A stretch of DNA of 64,000 bases. Origin: Mobilicoccus caccae (lineage in GTDB: Bacteria; Actinomycetota; Actinomycetes; Actinomycetales; Dermatophilaceae). The notes under the pieces are model-generated. The model worked only from the letters and a program-made list of their open reading frames with translations. It did not search any database and had not been told where the DNA came from. Positions 8,843 to 17,729 of this stretch are shown in pieces. Made by a program: the position numbers and the translations under genes. Location: positions 3,143,199 through 3,207,198 of the forward strand of contig NZ_BSUO01000001.1 of assembly GCF_030161635.1 (NCBI RefSeq), given 5' to 3'. Numbering within the stretch: position 1 is the first letter of the stretch; each line of letters opens with the position of its first letter.

Positions 8843-10512
8843 TCACCCGTCGCCGAGGGAGCGGCGGACGGCGGTCTCGACGTCTTCGGGGCTCGGGGAG
8901 ATGAGGACGGCCGCGATGTGGGCGTCGGGTCGGAGCACCCAGACCTCCTCCGGAGCGGCGTCCAGCGCGACGGCCAGATCGGCGAATCCCGGTGCCGCCA
9001 GAGAGTGCACCCCGACCGGCGCCGCGACGGCCCTGCCCAGCCGCTCGGCGAGCTCCGCCGGGTCGTGAGTCTGCGCCCCGACCAGCACCGTCACCCCGAG
9101 CCGCGCCAGCTCGCGGCTACGCCCGACGTTCAACCCCTCCACCGAGACGGGGACGTCCGGCACGAGCACTCCGGGCGACGGTTCCGGAGCCTCACCCTTG
9201 GGCGGGCGGCCGGCGAACCCCCGACGCCCGCTCGGCGTCGTCAGGGGTGAGTCGACGTACCAGAACGGTTCGGCGAGGCGGCCGGAGTCGACCCGCGCCC
9301 GCGCCGCGTCGTGCACGCGGGCCTCCTCGAGGATCTCGCGCCGCTCGACCCACTCCTGCTCGTTCTGCGGCACGAGGAAGCGCATCGTCGCCGAGGTGAC
9401 CTCGAGGTTCTCCACCGCCGCGGCGTGCCGCTCGACGTGGTAGCTCTCCAGCAGCGACTCCGGCGCCCAGCCGTGCCAGACGAACGCCAGCTTCCACGCG
9501 GCGTTCTCGGCATCGGGCACCCCCGAGTTGAGCCCCCGGGCTCCGAAGGGGGCGACGAGGTGCGCGGCGTCGCCCGCGACCAGCACCCGCCCGAGCTGCA
9601 TCCGATCGACCTGGCGGGCGTGGAAGCGGTACTGGCTCTTCCACACAATCTCGTAGTCGCGGTCGCCGATCACCGACCGGATGCGCGCGTCCAGCGCCCC
9701 GCTCGCCTCCTCGTCGGCGATGTCGTACTCCGGCGGCACCTGCCAGTCGATGCGGAACGTGGAGTCCGGACACGGGTGGATGAGCACCTGCCGGCCCGGG
9801 TTCCACTCGGGGTCGAAGTAGAAGCGGCGCTCCTGCCCCCAGCCGGGCATGTCGGTGCGTATGTCGCAGATGAGGAACTGATCGCTGAAGGTCTTGCCCT
9901 CGAAACTCAGGCCGAGTTCGGCGCGCAGGGTGTCGCTGCGTGCACCGGAGCACACCAGGGCGAAGGAGCCGTCGACCTGCACGAACCGGTCGCTGCCGGC
10001 GACGTCGGTCTGGATGTCGACCGCGCACCGCAACCGCACCCCCGAGGCGTCCTGCTCCACCCCGACGACCCGGTGCCCCCACCGCACGTCGATGTGTGGC
10101 TGCTCGGCGATGCGCTCGTCGAGGATCTGCTCGGTGCGGGTCTGGGAGATGTTGACGAACGGCGGGAACGGGGAACGCCCCTTGTCGACGAAGCCCTGAC
10201 AGAACAGTTCGGAGTCGCGGTAGAGCGTGCGGGCGCGGGTCCACGTGAGGCCCTCCCGCGCGATCTGCTCACCGGCACCCACCGCCGTCCAGATGTCGAG
10301 GACGTCGCGCTGCTGGCACAGCGCCTTGGACCCGACCGCGTCGCGCTGGGGGCGGGCGTCGAGGAGGACGACCGGAACCCCCACCCGGCCAGCAGGAGCG
10401 CGGCGGTCTGCCCGACCGGCCCGTTGCCGACGACGATCACCGGGTCGGAGAAGCCTGCCGATCCGCCGACCGAGGTCATGCCGACGCCGTTGTCGGTCAT
10501 GGTGTCAGTCAT
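8843..10512 (-). CDS. FAD-dependent aromatic monooxygenase, apparent frameshift
   Basis: Predicted class A flavoprotein hydroxylase using FAD and NAD(P)H, about 556 residues when restored. The N-terminus carries the dinucleotide motif VVGNGPVGQTAALLLAGWG; the middle has the second FAD motif GRVLVAGDAAHLVAPFGARGL followed by NSGVPDAENAAWKLA. The last 120 residues resemble the thioredoxin-like tail of phenol-hydroxylase relatives. The frame breaks in a C5 run at 10378-10382: one more base joins LAGWG to VPVVLLDARPQRDAVG, giving the canonical second beta strand ending in an acidic residue. The start is the ATG of MTDTMTDNG. It follows the hydrolase gene after 26 bases on the same strand and is probably co-transcribed. 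The aromatic substrate is unknown. Confidence 0.82.
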
Positions 10513-10538
10513 GTCCTGTGCCCTCTCGTCTCGACCGG

Positions 10539-11497
10539 TCAACCCTGCAGCTGGTCCCAGACCTCGCGGTCCCGCTCGGCGGTCCACACGCGCGGCCAGT
10601 CGAGTCCGTCCAGCTCGTCCCACACGCGCTGCACGTCGAAGGGCAGGCAGTGCTCGAAGATCGGCCAGTGCCCGTACGTGGGCGCGAGCGCGGCGTGCGT
10701 CGCCTCGAACGCCTCCTTGAGGGTGCCGCCGGCCGAGTGGACCGCGCCGACCTCGCTCAGCATGACGGCGATGAAGTCGCGGGTCTGTTCGATGGCGGCG
10801 TCGACCTGGTCGCGGCCGCGGGTCACGCCGCCCCGACCGCCGATGAGCTGCTCGGCCCCGAAGGCCTTGACGGCGTCGAGCGTCGCGCCCGACCAGTCGC
10901 GGTGGAACGCGTCCCCGGTGTAGAGGGCGGCCTCGGCCTCGACGAGGTCGCCGGCGAAGAGGATCTTGGGCCCTCGACCCAGGCGACGATGTCGCCGGCC
11001 GTGTGGCCGCGGCCGCAGTAGGAGAGCACGAGCTCGCCGCGATCCCCGCCGAGGTCGATGCGGTACTCGTCGGCGAACACCTCGGTGGGGTGGGTGAGTC
11101 CGGGGATCGTCTCGGGATGCTTGAACAGCCTCGGCATGCGGCCGTACTCGCTGTCCCAGTCCTCCTGCCCGCGCTCGTCGATGAGCTTCTTCGTGTTCTC
11201 GTGGGCGACGATGATCTCCGCGTCGTACGCGGCGGCGCCGAGCACCCGCACCGCGTGGTAGTGCGACAGGATCAGGTACTTGACCGGCTTGTCGGTGTGT
11301 TCGCGCAGCTCGGCGAGCCACTCCTGGGCGGCCGCGGGGGTCGCGAGCGCCTCGAAGCACACGAGGAAGTCCTCGCCCTCGATCGCGCCGATGTTGGGGT
11401 CGCCCTCGGCGGTGAGGGCGTACACGCCGTCGGCGAGCACCTCGAGGGTGCGCCTCTTCTCACCGAGGTCGGCCGAGGAGGCGAAGGGCTTCGACAT
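10539..11497 (-). CDS. Metallo-beta-lactamase-fold hydrolase, apparent frameshift
   Basis: About 319 residues with one base restored. The MBL fold is shown by the N-terminal ADGVYALTAEGDPNIGAI strand region, the metal-loop position LSHYHAVRVLGA (about residue 78), GRGHTAGDIVAW (about 165) and LFAGDLVEAEAAL (about 185). The loop reads H-Y-H-A-V-R, not the classic HxHxDH, so two of the usual ligands are absent; a subfamily with this loop exists, so this need not mean loss of function. The frame breaks at GGG 10968-10970; one extra base joins WVEGP to KILFAGDLVE. It leads a two-gene unit with the monooxygenase, divergent from the IclR gene, so it probably hydrolyses an intermediate of the same pathway. 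Confidence 0.78.
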
Positions 11498-11510
11498 GGC
11501 ATCTCCTGGA

Positions 11511-11537
11511 GTTCTGCGAGTTCTGCGAGTCCTGCGT
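11511..11537. repeat. Three-unit 9-base direct repeat in the hydrolase leader
   Basis: GTTCTGCGA occurs twice in tandem, then once as GTCCTGCGT, just upstream of the hydrolase start (its ribosome site CCAGGAG lies at about 11505). Function unknown; it could affect translation of the leader. Confidence 0.5.
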
Positions 11538-11611
11538 GCGCTTCTGGCTGAGTCCGGCCGGCGTTCGGCGTGAGTTCCGCGCGGGCCGGTCAGGCCCAGG
11601 CCGACGAAAGG

Positions 11612-11642
11612 GGTTCGATTATCGAAACGATCGTTCTATACT
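11612..11642. promoter_or_regulatory. Candidate IclR operator and promoter
   Basis: GGTTCGATTATCGAAAC (11612-11628) contains the palindrome TTCGAT-T-ATCGAA. A near copy lies before the MHS transporter gene at 13830-13846. On the + strand a plausible -10 TATACT (11637-11642) lies 17 bases from a -35-like TTCGAT (11614-11619) that overlaps the palindrome. This placement fits autoregulation of the IclR gene and control of the divergent hydrolase/monooxygenase unit. Confidence 0.6.
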
Positions 11643-11730
11643 GCGACAACGCTAGGGGCGACGACCCTCCGGCGCAAGACCCCCGGCACCGCGTGGACGA
11701 CGCGGTCTCGAACCCGGAAGGAGCGCCGAG

Positions 11731-12423
11731 GTGACCGACGACAAGCCCACCTCCCGATCGCAGACCCTCGACCGGGGGCTGATGATCCTCGAACTCATCG
11801 GCCGCGCCTCGACACCACTGACGGTGGCGCAGATCTCGCGCACCCTCGAGCTACACCGATCGATCGTGTACCGGCTGGTGCGCACCCTGGAGGATCGCGA
11901 TTTCGTCGTCCGCGAGGGTGGTGACGCCTACCGCCTCGGCCTCGGGCTCCTCGCCCTCCGGCAGGGCGTGGCCTCCGACCTCGGCGCGATCCTCACTCCC
12001 GAACTCCGCTCGCTCGCCGACGAACTCGGGTACGCCACGTTCGTCGTCGTGCAGTCGGGCTCGGAGGTCGTCACGCTCGTGGTCGTCGAACCCACCGACC
12101 CCGGGCCGATGTTCACCCTGCGGGTCGGCCAGCGACACCCCGTCGACCGGGGCGCGCCGGGCCGCGCCGTGCTCATGCACGCCCCCTACCGCACCGGCGA
12201 GGATCCCCGCACCACCGAGGCGCGCGACCGCGGGTGGGCCCAGTCCCACGGCGAGGTCCTCGACGGGGTCTCGGCGATCGCCGTCCCGCTCCTGGGCCAC
12301 CGCAGTCCGGCCGGCCTCGCGACCTCGTGGGTGGGCGCCGCCGACGAGCAGGCCGTGGCGGCGGCGATGATCCGCACCGGCGCACGCATCGACGACACCC
12401 TCCGCCGCCTGCAGGTGTCCTGA
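11731..12423 (+). CDS. IclR-family transcriptional regulator
   Basis: DNA-binding regulator of 230 residues. The N-terminal winged helix (SQTLDRGLMILELIGRAS to VVREGGDAYRLGLGLL, residues 10-75) and the C-terminal ligand-binding domain (GYATFVVVQSGSEVVTL..., PVDRGAPGRAVL..., GVSAIAVPL) match the family. The GTG start follows a GGAAGGAG ribosome site. It is convergent with the MHS transporter (4-base gap) and divergent from the hydrolase/monooxygenase pair. Repeated operator-like sequences lie in front of both target units, so I infer that it controls this catabolic cluster. The effector is presumably the transported acid or a product of it. Confidence 0.88.
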   Translation: MTDDKPTSRSQTLDRGLMILELIGRASTPLTVAQISRTLELHRSIVYRLVRTLEDRDFVVREGGDAYRLGLGLLALRQGVASDLGAILTPELRSLADELGYATFVVVQSGSEVVTLVVVEPTDPGPMFTLRVGQRHPVDRGAPGRAVLMHAPYRTGEDPRTTEARDRGWAQSHGEVLDGVSAIAVPLLGHRSPAGLATSWVGAADEQAVAAAMIRTGARIDDTLRRLQVS

Positions 12424-12427
12424 CCTC

Positions 12428-13788
12428 TCAGTGCCCCGACATCGTGTGCAGCGGCTCCTGCGAGCGGTCCTTGATGAAGAAGATCGACGCGAGACTGATG
12501 GCGGTGATGAGCAGCAGGTACCACGCGACGTTGACGACGCTGCCCGTGGTCTGGGTGATGTACTGCGCGATCATCGGTGCGAACGCGCCTCCGAACACGG
12601 CGCCGATCGCGTAGGCCAGGGAGACTCCGGAGAGCCGGATGCGGGCCGGGAACATCTCGGCGAACATCGCGGACTGCGGCCCGTAGGTGAGCCCCTCGGG
12701 CACGGCGATCCACAGCAGCGCGAGGCCGACGAGCAGGACGCTCTGCTGCCGCACCCCTCGGCGACGAGCCAGAACGTCGGGAACATCCCGAGCGCCATGA
12801 GGACGTAGCCGATCTTGTACGTCTTGGTGCGCCCGATGCGGTCGGACATGATCGCCGCGGCCATCGTCGTGACGCCCCACAGCGCCGCCGAGGCGAGCAC
12901 CCACATGAGCACCGACGGGCGGGCGAGGCCACCGCGGGTGGCGACGGCGAGGATGAAGCCGCCCACGAGCATGTAGCCGAAGGCGTTGTTCGCCATGAAC
13001 GAGGCGGCCGCGGTGACGACCTCCTTGAAGTTGTTGCGCATCAGCTCGGTCTGCGGCGCGGTGGCCTGCTCGCGGGCCTCCTTGAGCTCCTCGAAGACCG
13101 GGGACTCCGCGACCCGGCGACGGATCCACCAGCCGATGATGATGAGCACGAACGAGAAGAGGAACGGGAGGCGCCAGCCCCAGGCGTCGAAGGCCTCCTT
13201 GCCGAGGACCGTCGTCAGGACGGTGAGGAAGATCGTGGCGAGCAGCATGCCGAGCGGCACGCCGATCTGCGGGTAGGCACCGAACTTGCCGCGCTGCCCG
13301 TGCGGGGCGTGCTCCACGGCGAGCATCGCGGCGCCACCCCACTCACCACCGGCGGAGAAGCCCTGGAGGCAGCGCAGGACGATGAGCAGGATCGGGGCGA
13401 GGACGCCGATCTGTTGTGTGGTCGGCAGGAGCCCGACGGCCGTGGTGGCGATCCCCATGAGCCCGAGGGTGAACACGAGGACGATGCGGCGGCCCCAGCG
13501 GTCACCCACGTACCCCATGGCGATCGCCCCGGCCGGGCGGAAGAAGAAGGCCACGCCGACCGTGGCGAAGGAGGCCAGCAGACCCCACTCACCCAGCCCG
13601 CTGAAGAAGAGCTGCCCGAACAGCAGCGCCGCCATGTTGGCGTAGATGAAGAAGTCGTACCACTCGATGGTCGTCCCGATCATCGTGGCCATGGCGACCC
13701 GTCGGTACTCCGAGGGGGAGGTCGTGGGGGCGTTGGCGTCGAGGTAGATGTCCGGCTCGGTGGAGTCGGAGTGATGCGTCGAAGACAT
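12428..13788 (-). CDS. MHS-family (MFS) organic acid:proton symporter, apparent frameshift
   Basis: Membrane transporter of about 453 residues when restored, with 12 predicted helices. The family marks are the start VAMATMIGTTIEWYDFFIYANMAAL (in the first helix), the loop GYVGDRWGRRIVLVFTLGLMG and the SAGGEWGGAAMLAVEHAP motif. Members carry aromatic or dicarboxylic acids, shikimate, betaine or citrate. The frame breaks in C4 at 12754-12757; one extra base joins FWLVAEG to VRQQSVLLVGLALLW. The ATG of MSSTHHSD follows an AAAGGACGAGG ribosome site. A copy of the operator-like sequence found by the IclR gene lies 40 bases upstream, so it likely imports the substrate of the neighbouring monooxygenase. 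Confidence 0.83.
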
Positions 13789-13829
13789 CCTCGTCCTTTC
13801 GGCGCACATCGCTGTGCACACATGACGTC

Positions 13830-13859
13830 GGTTCTATTACCGAACACGGCGTCGGTAAT
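13830..13859. promoter_or_regulatory. Candidate IclR operator before the MHS transporter gene
   Basis: GGTTCTATTACCGAACA (13830-13846) matches 13 of 17 positions of the element at 11612-11628. It also forms the left arm of a perfect 8-base inverted repeat, ATTACCGA (13836-13843) and TCGGTAAT (13852-13859), with an 8-base spacer. Confidence 0.6.
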
Positions 13860-13992
13860 CAGCGTGCGTGAAAGGTAGGGGTCGGGGGTGCGCACCCGAT
13901 AGACCCACCGGCCCGTGGGGCGACGAGCGGGCCTGCGAGCTCGATGAACGGTCACACGACTTTCGCCGTGGAAAGCCTCAGGTGCTAACAGT

Positions 13993-14021
13993 TTGTGATG
14001 CCTGCGATAAGCGTGCATTAT
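13993..14021 (+). promoter_or_regulatory. Promoter of the sulfate-assimilation operon
   Basis: TTGTGA (13993-13998) and CATTAT (14016-14021) are separated by 17 bases. The -10 ends 7 bases before the ATG of the leader peptide, so transcription would start at or one base before that ATG and the leader would be leaderless. Confidence 0.6.
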
Positions 14022-14028
14022 GAGAGGC

Positions 14029-14115
14029 ATGGATTCCCGGGGTCGCCCGCTGACGCGGCGCTATGAGCTCGACCTACAGCGCACCAGCAGCATGCTGATG
14101 CGCGCCTGTCGCTGA
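14029..14115 (+). CDS. Putative cysteine-ending leader peptide of the sulfur operon
   Basis: A 28-residue open frame, basic and ending TSSMLMRACR, with Cys as the second-last residue. Short peptides of the pattern ...DL.R.SS.L..R.C. lie before sulfur and sulfite-reductase genes of many actinobacteria and are thought to sense cysteine supply by ribosome stalling or translation coupling. Here the peptide lies 116 bases before the sulfite reductase start and directly downstream of a good promoter, probably leaderless. A short hairpin (GCTCGC/GCGAGC, about 14147-14161) follows the stop. The regulatory role is inferred from position and pattern, not shown. Confidence 0.65.
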   Translation: MDSRGRPLTRRYELDLQRTSSMLMRACR

Positions 14116-14231
14116 CCCCACCCCGATCCCCTTCTGCCCGAGGGCCGCTCGCTGCGCGAGCCGGAAGACCTCGTCATGCCCGACTCCCATGACACGCCTC
14201 TGAACTCCCCACGAAAAGGTGCGATTCCGCC

Positions 14232-15940
14232 ATGACCACGCATGCCCCCACGCCCACCCGCGTGCGCCCCTCCCGCTCCGGCAAGCCGCAGGGCCAGTGG
14301 GCCGTCGACGGCACCGAGCCCCTCAACGCCAACGAGGTCTTCAAGGCCGCCGACAACGGGCTCAACGTCCGCGAGCGCATCGAGACGATCTACGCCAAGC
14401 AGGGGTTCGACTCCATCCCCACCGACGACCTGCACGGCAGATTCCGCTGGTGGGGTCTCTATACCCAGCGCAAACCGGGCATCGACGGCGGGCGCACCGC
14501 CAAGTTGGAGCCGCACGAGCTCGAGGACCGCTACTTCATGTTGCGCGTGCGCACCGACGGCGCCGTGCTGAACGCGGACGCGTTGCGTGTGCTCGGCGGG
14601 ATCTCCACCGACCTCGCCCGCGGCACCGCTGACATCAGCGATCGGGAGAACATCCAGTACCACTGGGTCGAGATCGAAGACGTCCCCGAGATCTGGCGCC
14701 GCCTGGCGAGCGTCGGCCTGGAGACCACCACGGCCTGCGGCGACACCCCCGCGGATTCCTCGGCAGCCCCGTCGCGGGCGTCGCCGCCGACGAGATCATC
14801 GACCCGACGCCGGTCATCGCCGAGATCAAGGAACGCTTCATCGGCGACCCGGAGCTGGCCAACCTCCCCCGCAAGTTCAAGACCGCCATCACCGGCCACC
14901 CGAGCCTGGACGTGGTCCACGAGATCAACGACGTCTCGCTCGTCGGGGTCGTGCACCCCGAGTTCGGGCCGGGGTACGACGTGTGGGTGGGCGGCGCGCT
15001 GTCGACCACGCCGCGGCTGGCCGAGCGGCTCGGGGCGTTCGTCCGCGAGGACCAGGCCGCCGAGGTGTGGCACGGAGTCGTGCGCATCTTCCGCGACTAC
15101 GGCTACCGCCGGCTGCGCAACAAGGCGCGCCTCAAGTTCCTGCTCGCCGAGTGGGGCACCGAGCGGTTCCGTGAGGTGCTCGAGACCGAGTACCTCGGCT
15201 ACGCCCTGCCCGACGGCCCGGCCCCGGCACGCCCGACCAGCCCCGGCGACCACGTCGGCGTCCACCCCCAGAAGGACGGGCGCTTCTACGTGGGCGCGGC
15301 GCCGACCGTCGGCCGCGTCGGCGGCGACCTGCTCACCCGGCTCGGCGACCTGGTGGAACGCACCGGCTCCGACGGTGTGCGGCTGACCGCGTTCCAGAAG
15401 CTGGTGGTGCTCGGAGTCCCGGCCGAGCGGGTCGAGGAGCTGGTCGACGGGCTCGAGGAGCTGGGCCTGACCGCCCGGCCCAGCCTGTTCCGTCGCACGA
15501 CCATGGCCTGCACGGGCATCGAGTTCTGCAAGCTGGCGATCGTCGACACCAAGGACACCGCCGAGTGGGCCGTGGCCGAGCTGGAGCGCCGCCTCACCGA
15601 CATCGAGCCGCTGCTGGAGCACCCGATCACGTTGCACCTCAACGGATGCCCGAACTCCTGCGCCCGTATCCAGACCGCCGACATCGGCCTCAAGGGCCAG
15701 ATCGTCACCACCGACGACGGCGCGCAGGTGCCCGGATTCCAGGTCCACCTCGGCGGCGGCCTCGCCACCGTCGACCACGACGAACCCGAGCTCGGACGAA
15801 CGGTCCGCGGACTCAAGGTCACCGCTTCCGACCTGCCCGACTACGTCGAGCGCGTCGTCCGCCGGTACGCCGAGACCCGCGCATCGGGCGAGACCTTCGC
15901 CGCCTGGGCCCACCGCGCCGATGACGAGGAGCTGCAGTGA
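14232..15940 (+). CDS. sir: Ferredoxin-type sulfite reductase (nitrite/sulfite reductase family), apparent frameshift
   Basis: Cytoplasmic siroheme and [4Fe-4S] enzyme reducing sulfite to sulfide with six electrons, about 569 residues when restored. The cluster ligands are visible: C-x5-C in ACTGIEFCK and C-x3-C in NGCPNSCAR, about 40 residues apart, near residues 425-480. The N-terminal half has FRWWGLYTQRKPG and ISDRENIQYHWV typical of the family. The frame breaks in a C5 run at 14746-14750; one extra C joins TACGDTP to RGFLGSPVAGV. Nitrite reduction is the alternative, but the gene heads a sulfate-assimilation operon with siroheme genes, so sulfite is favoured. It overlaps cysH by GTGA. 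Confidence 0.88.
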
Positions 15941-16764
15941 GCGTGTCGACCGAGCCCCAGACCGAGACCCGAACGACCGAGACGGCCGAGGAGCGGGCGA
16001 GCCGGTTGCGGCAGCTCGCCGAGCGCGCCTCGGCGCACTTCGCCGAGCTGGACGCCACCGGCGACCTGCCGCCGTACCTGCTCAGTGAGGCCGTGCTGAG
16101 CTGGGCGGCGACGCAGTTCGCCGACTCCCTCGCGGTCGCCTGCTCGATGGCCGACGCCGTCCTCCCGCACGTCGTCGCCCAGCACGTGCCCGGGGTGGAC
16201 GTGCTGTTCCTCGAGACCGGCTACCACTTTCCCGAGACGATCCAGACCCGCGACAAGGTCGCCGACAGCCTCGACGTCACGATCGTCGACGTGCTCCCCG
16301 AGCGCACCGTCGCCGAGCAGGACGCCGAGCACGGCCCGAGGTTGCACGACCGTGACCCCGGCCTCTGCTGCGCACTGCGCAAGATCGAGCCGCTGCGCCG
16401 CACGCTGGCCGGCTACGACGCATGGGTCACCGGGGTCCGCCGCGAAGAGGGCCCGACGCGCGCCGACACCCCGTTGGTGACCTACGACGAGTCTTTCGGC
16501 CTGGTCAAGATCAACCCCCTGGCCACGTGGAGCTTCGACGACCTGCTGAGCTTCTCCGAGCGTGAACTCCTGCCGGTGAATCCGCTGCTGGGCCAGGGCT
16601 ACCCGAGCATCGGCTGCGCGCCGTGCACCCGTCCGGTGGCTCCCGGCGAGGACCCGCGCGCCGGCCGCTGGGCCGGGTTCGCCAAGACCGAGTGCGGCCT
16701 GCACCCGGCCGGCTCGACCGCCGCCGACACCACCCCCGACAGCACGACGACCGAGGAGTCCTGA
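15937..16764 (+). CDS. cysH: Adenylyl-sulfate (APS) reductase
   Basis: Reduces APS to sulfite and AMP using thioredoxin. The 275-residue protein has the PP-loop-derived fold and two cysteine pairs that bind a [4Fe-4S] cluster: CC in GLCCALRKIEPLRR (about residue 145) and C-x2-C in IGCAPCTRPV (about 228). The catalytic ECGLH motif is near the C-terminus. The paired cysteines mark the APS-using type, which fits the absence of an APS kinase gene in this operon. GTG start overlaps the sulfite reductase stop by 4 bases; the stop overlaps cysD (TGATG). Confidence 0.92.
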   Translation: MSVSTEPQTETRTTETAEERASRLRQLAERASAHFAELDATGDLPPYLLSEAVLSWAATQFADSLAVACSMADAVLPHVVAQHVPGVDVLFLETGYHFPETIQTRDKVADSLDVTIVDVLPERTVAEQDAEHGPRLHDRDPGLCCALRKIEPLRRTLAGYDAWVTGVRREEGPTRADTPLVTYDESFGLVKINPLATWSFDDLLSFSERELLPVNPLLGQGYPSIGCAPCTRPVAPGEDPRAGRWAGFAKTECGLHPAGSTAADTTPDSTTTEES

Positions 16765-17729
16765 TGACGACCACGGCCCAGCGCACATGGCCCACCGAGG
16801 CGCAGCACACCCCGCAGCCGGCGCCGGTCGCGCCCCCTGCGCACGACCTCCTGGACACCCTGGAGAGCGAGTCCATCCACATCATCCGCGAGGTCGTCGC
16901 CGAGCTCGAGCGGCCGGTGCTGCTCTTCTCGGGCGGCAAGGACTCCGTGGTCATGCTGCACCTGGCGGCCAAGGCGATGTGGCCGGCCCGGATCCCCTTC
17001 CCCGTGCTGCACGTCGACACCGGCCACAACTTCCCCGAGGTCCTCGCCTATCGCGACGCGACCGTCGAGCGGCTCGGCATCGAGCTGCGTGTGGCGAGCG
17101 TGCAGGACTACCTCGACGACGGCCGCCTCAAGGAGCGCGCCGACGGCACCCGCAACCCGCTGCAGACCATGCCGCTGCTCGACGCCATCGAGGAGCACCG
17201 CTTCGACGGTGTCTTCGGCGGAGGCCGCCGCGACGAGGACAAGGCCCGCGCCAAGGAGCGGGTGGTCAGCCTGCGCGACTCCTTCGGCCAGTGGGACCCC
17301 AAGAACCAGCGTCCCGAGCTGTGGCGGCTCTACAACACCCGCCACCGTCCCGGCGAGCACGTCCGGGTGTTCCCGCTGTCCAACTGGACCGAGCTCGACG
17401 TCTGGCGCTACATCGCCCGCGAGGGCATCGAGCTGCCGGGCCTCTACTACGCCCACGAGCGCGAGGTCTTCGAGCGTGACGGGATGCTGCTCACGCCCGG
17501 CCCGTGGACGACACCGCGCGCGAACGAGCAGGTGAGCACACGAATGGTGCGCTACCGCACGGTCGGCGACATGTCGTGCACCGGCGCCGTGGAGTCGGTG
17601 GCGGTCGACGTCGAGGACGTCATCGCCGAGGTCGCCGCGACGACCATCACCGAACGCGGCGCCACCCGCGCCGACGACCGCCTGTCCGAGGCGGCCATGG
17701 AGGACCGGAAGAAGGAGGGGTACTTCTGA
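16764..17729 (+). CDS. cysD: Sulfate adenylyltransferase subunit 2
   Basis: Small subunit of ATP sulfurylase, making APS from sulfate and ATP in complex with CysN. 321 residues, with PP-loop SGGKDSVVMLHLA (about residue 57), HVDTGHNFPEVLAYRD, the GGGRRDEDKARAKER loop and a conserved end DRKKEGYF. An N-terminal extension of about 25 residues rich in Pro, Thr and Gln precedes the domain. The ATG overlaps the cysH stop and its own stop overlaps the cysN ATG (TGATG in both cases), suggesting tight translational coupling of the two subunits. Confidence 0.95.
   Translation: MTTTAQRTWPTEAQHTPQPAPVAPPAHDLLDTLESESIHIIREVVAELERPVLLFSGGKDSVVMLHLAAKAMWPARIPFPVLHVDTGHNFPEVLAYRDATVERLGIELRVASVQDYLDDGRLKERADGTRNPLQTMPLLDAIEEHRFDGVFGGGRRDEDKARAKERVVSLRDSFGQWDPKNQRPELWRLYNTRHRPGEHVRVFPLSNWTELDVWRYIAREGIELPGLYYAHEREVFERDGMLLTPGPWTTPRANEQVSTRMVRYRTVGDMSCTGAVESVAVDVEDVIAEVAATTITERGATRADDRLSEAAMEDRKKEGYF

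Noticed and set aside
14746..14750. Programmed frameshift in sulfite reductase
   Set aside because: No slippery heptamer or downstream pseudoknot is evident, and the same single-base pattern affects unrelated genes, so a base-call error is simpler.
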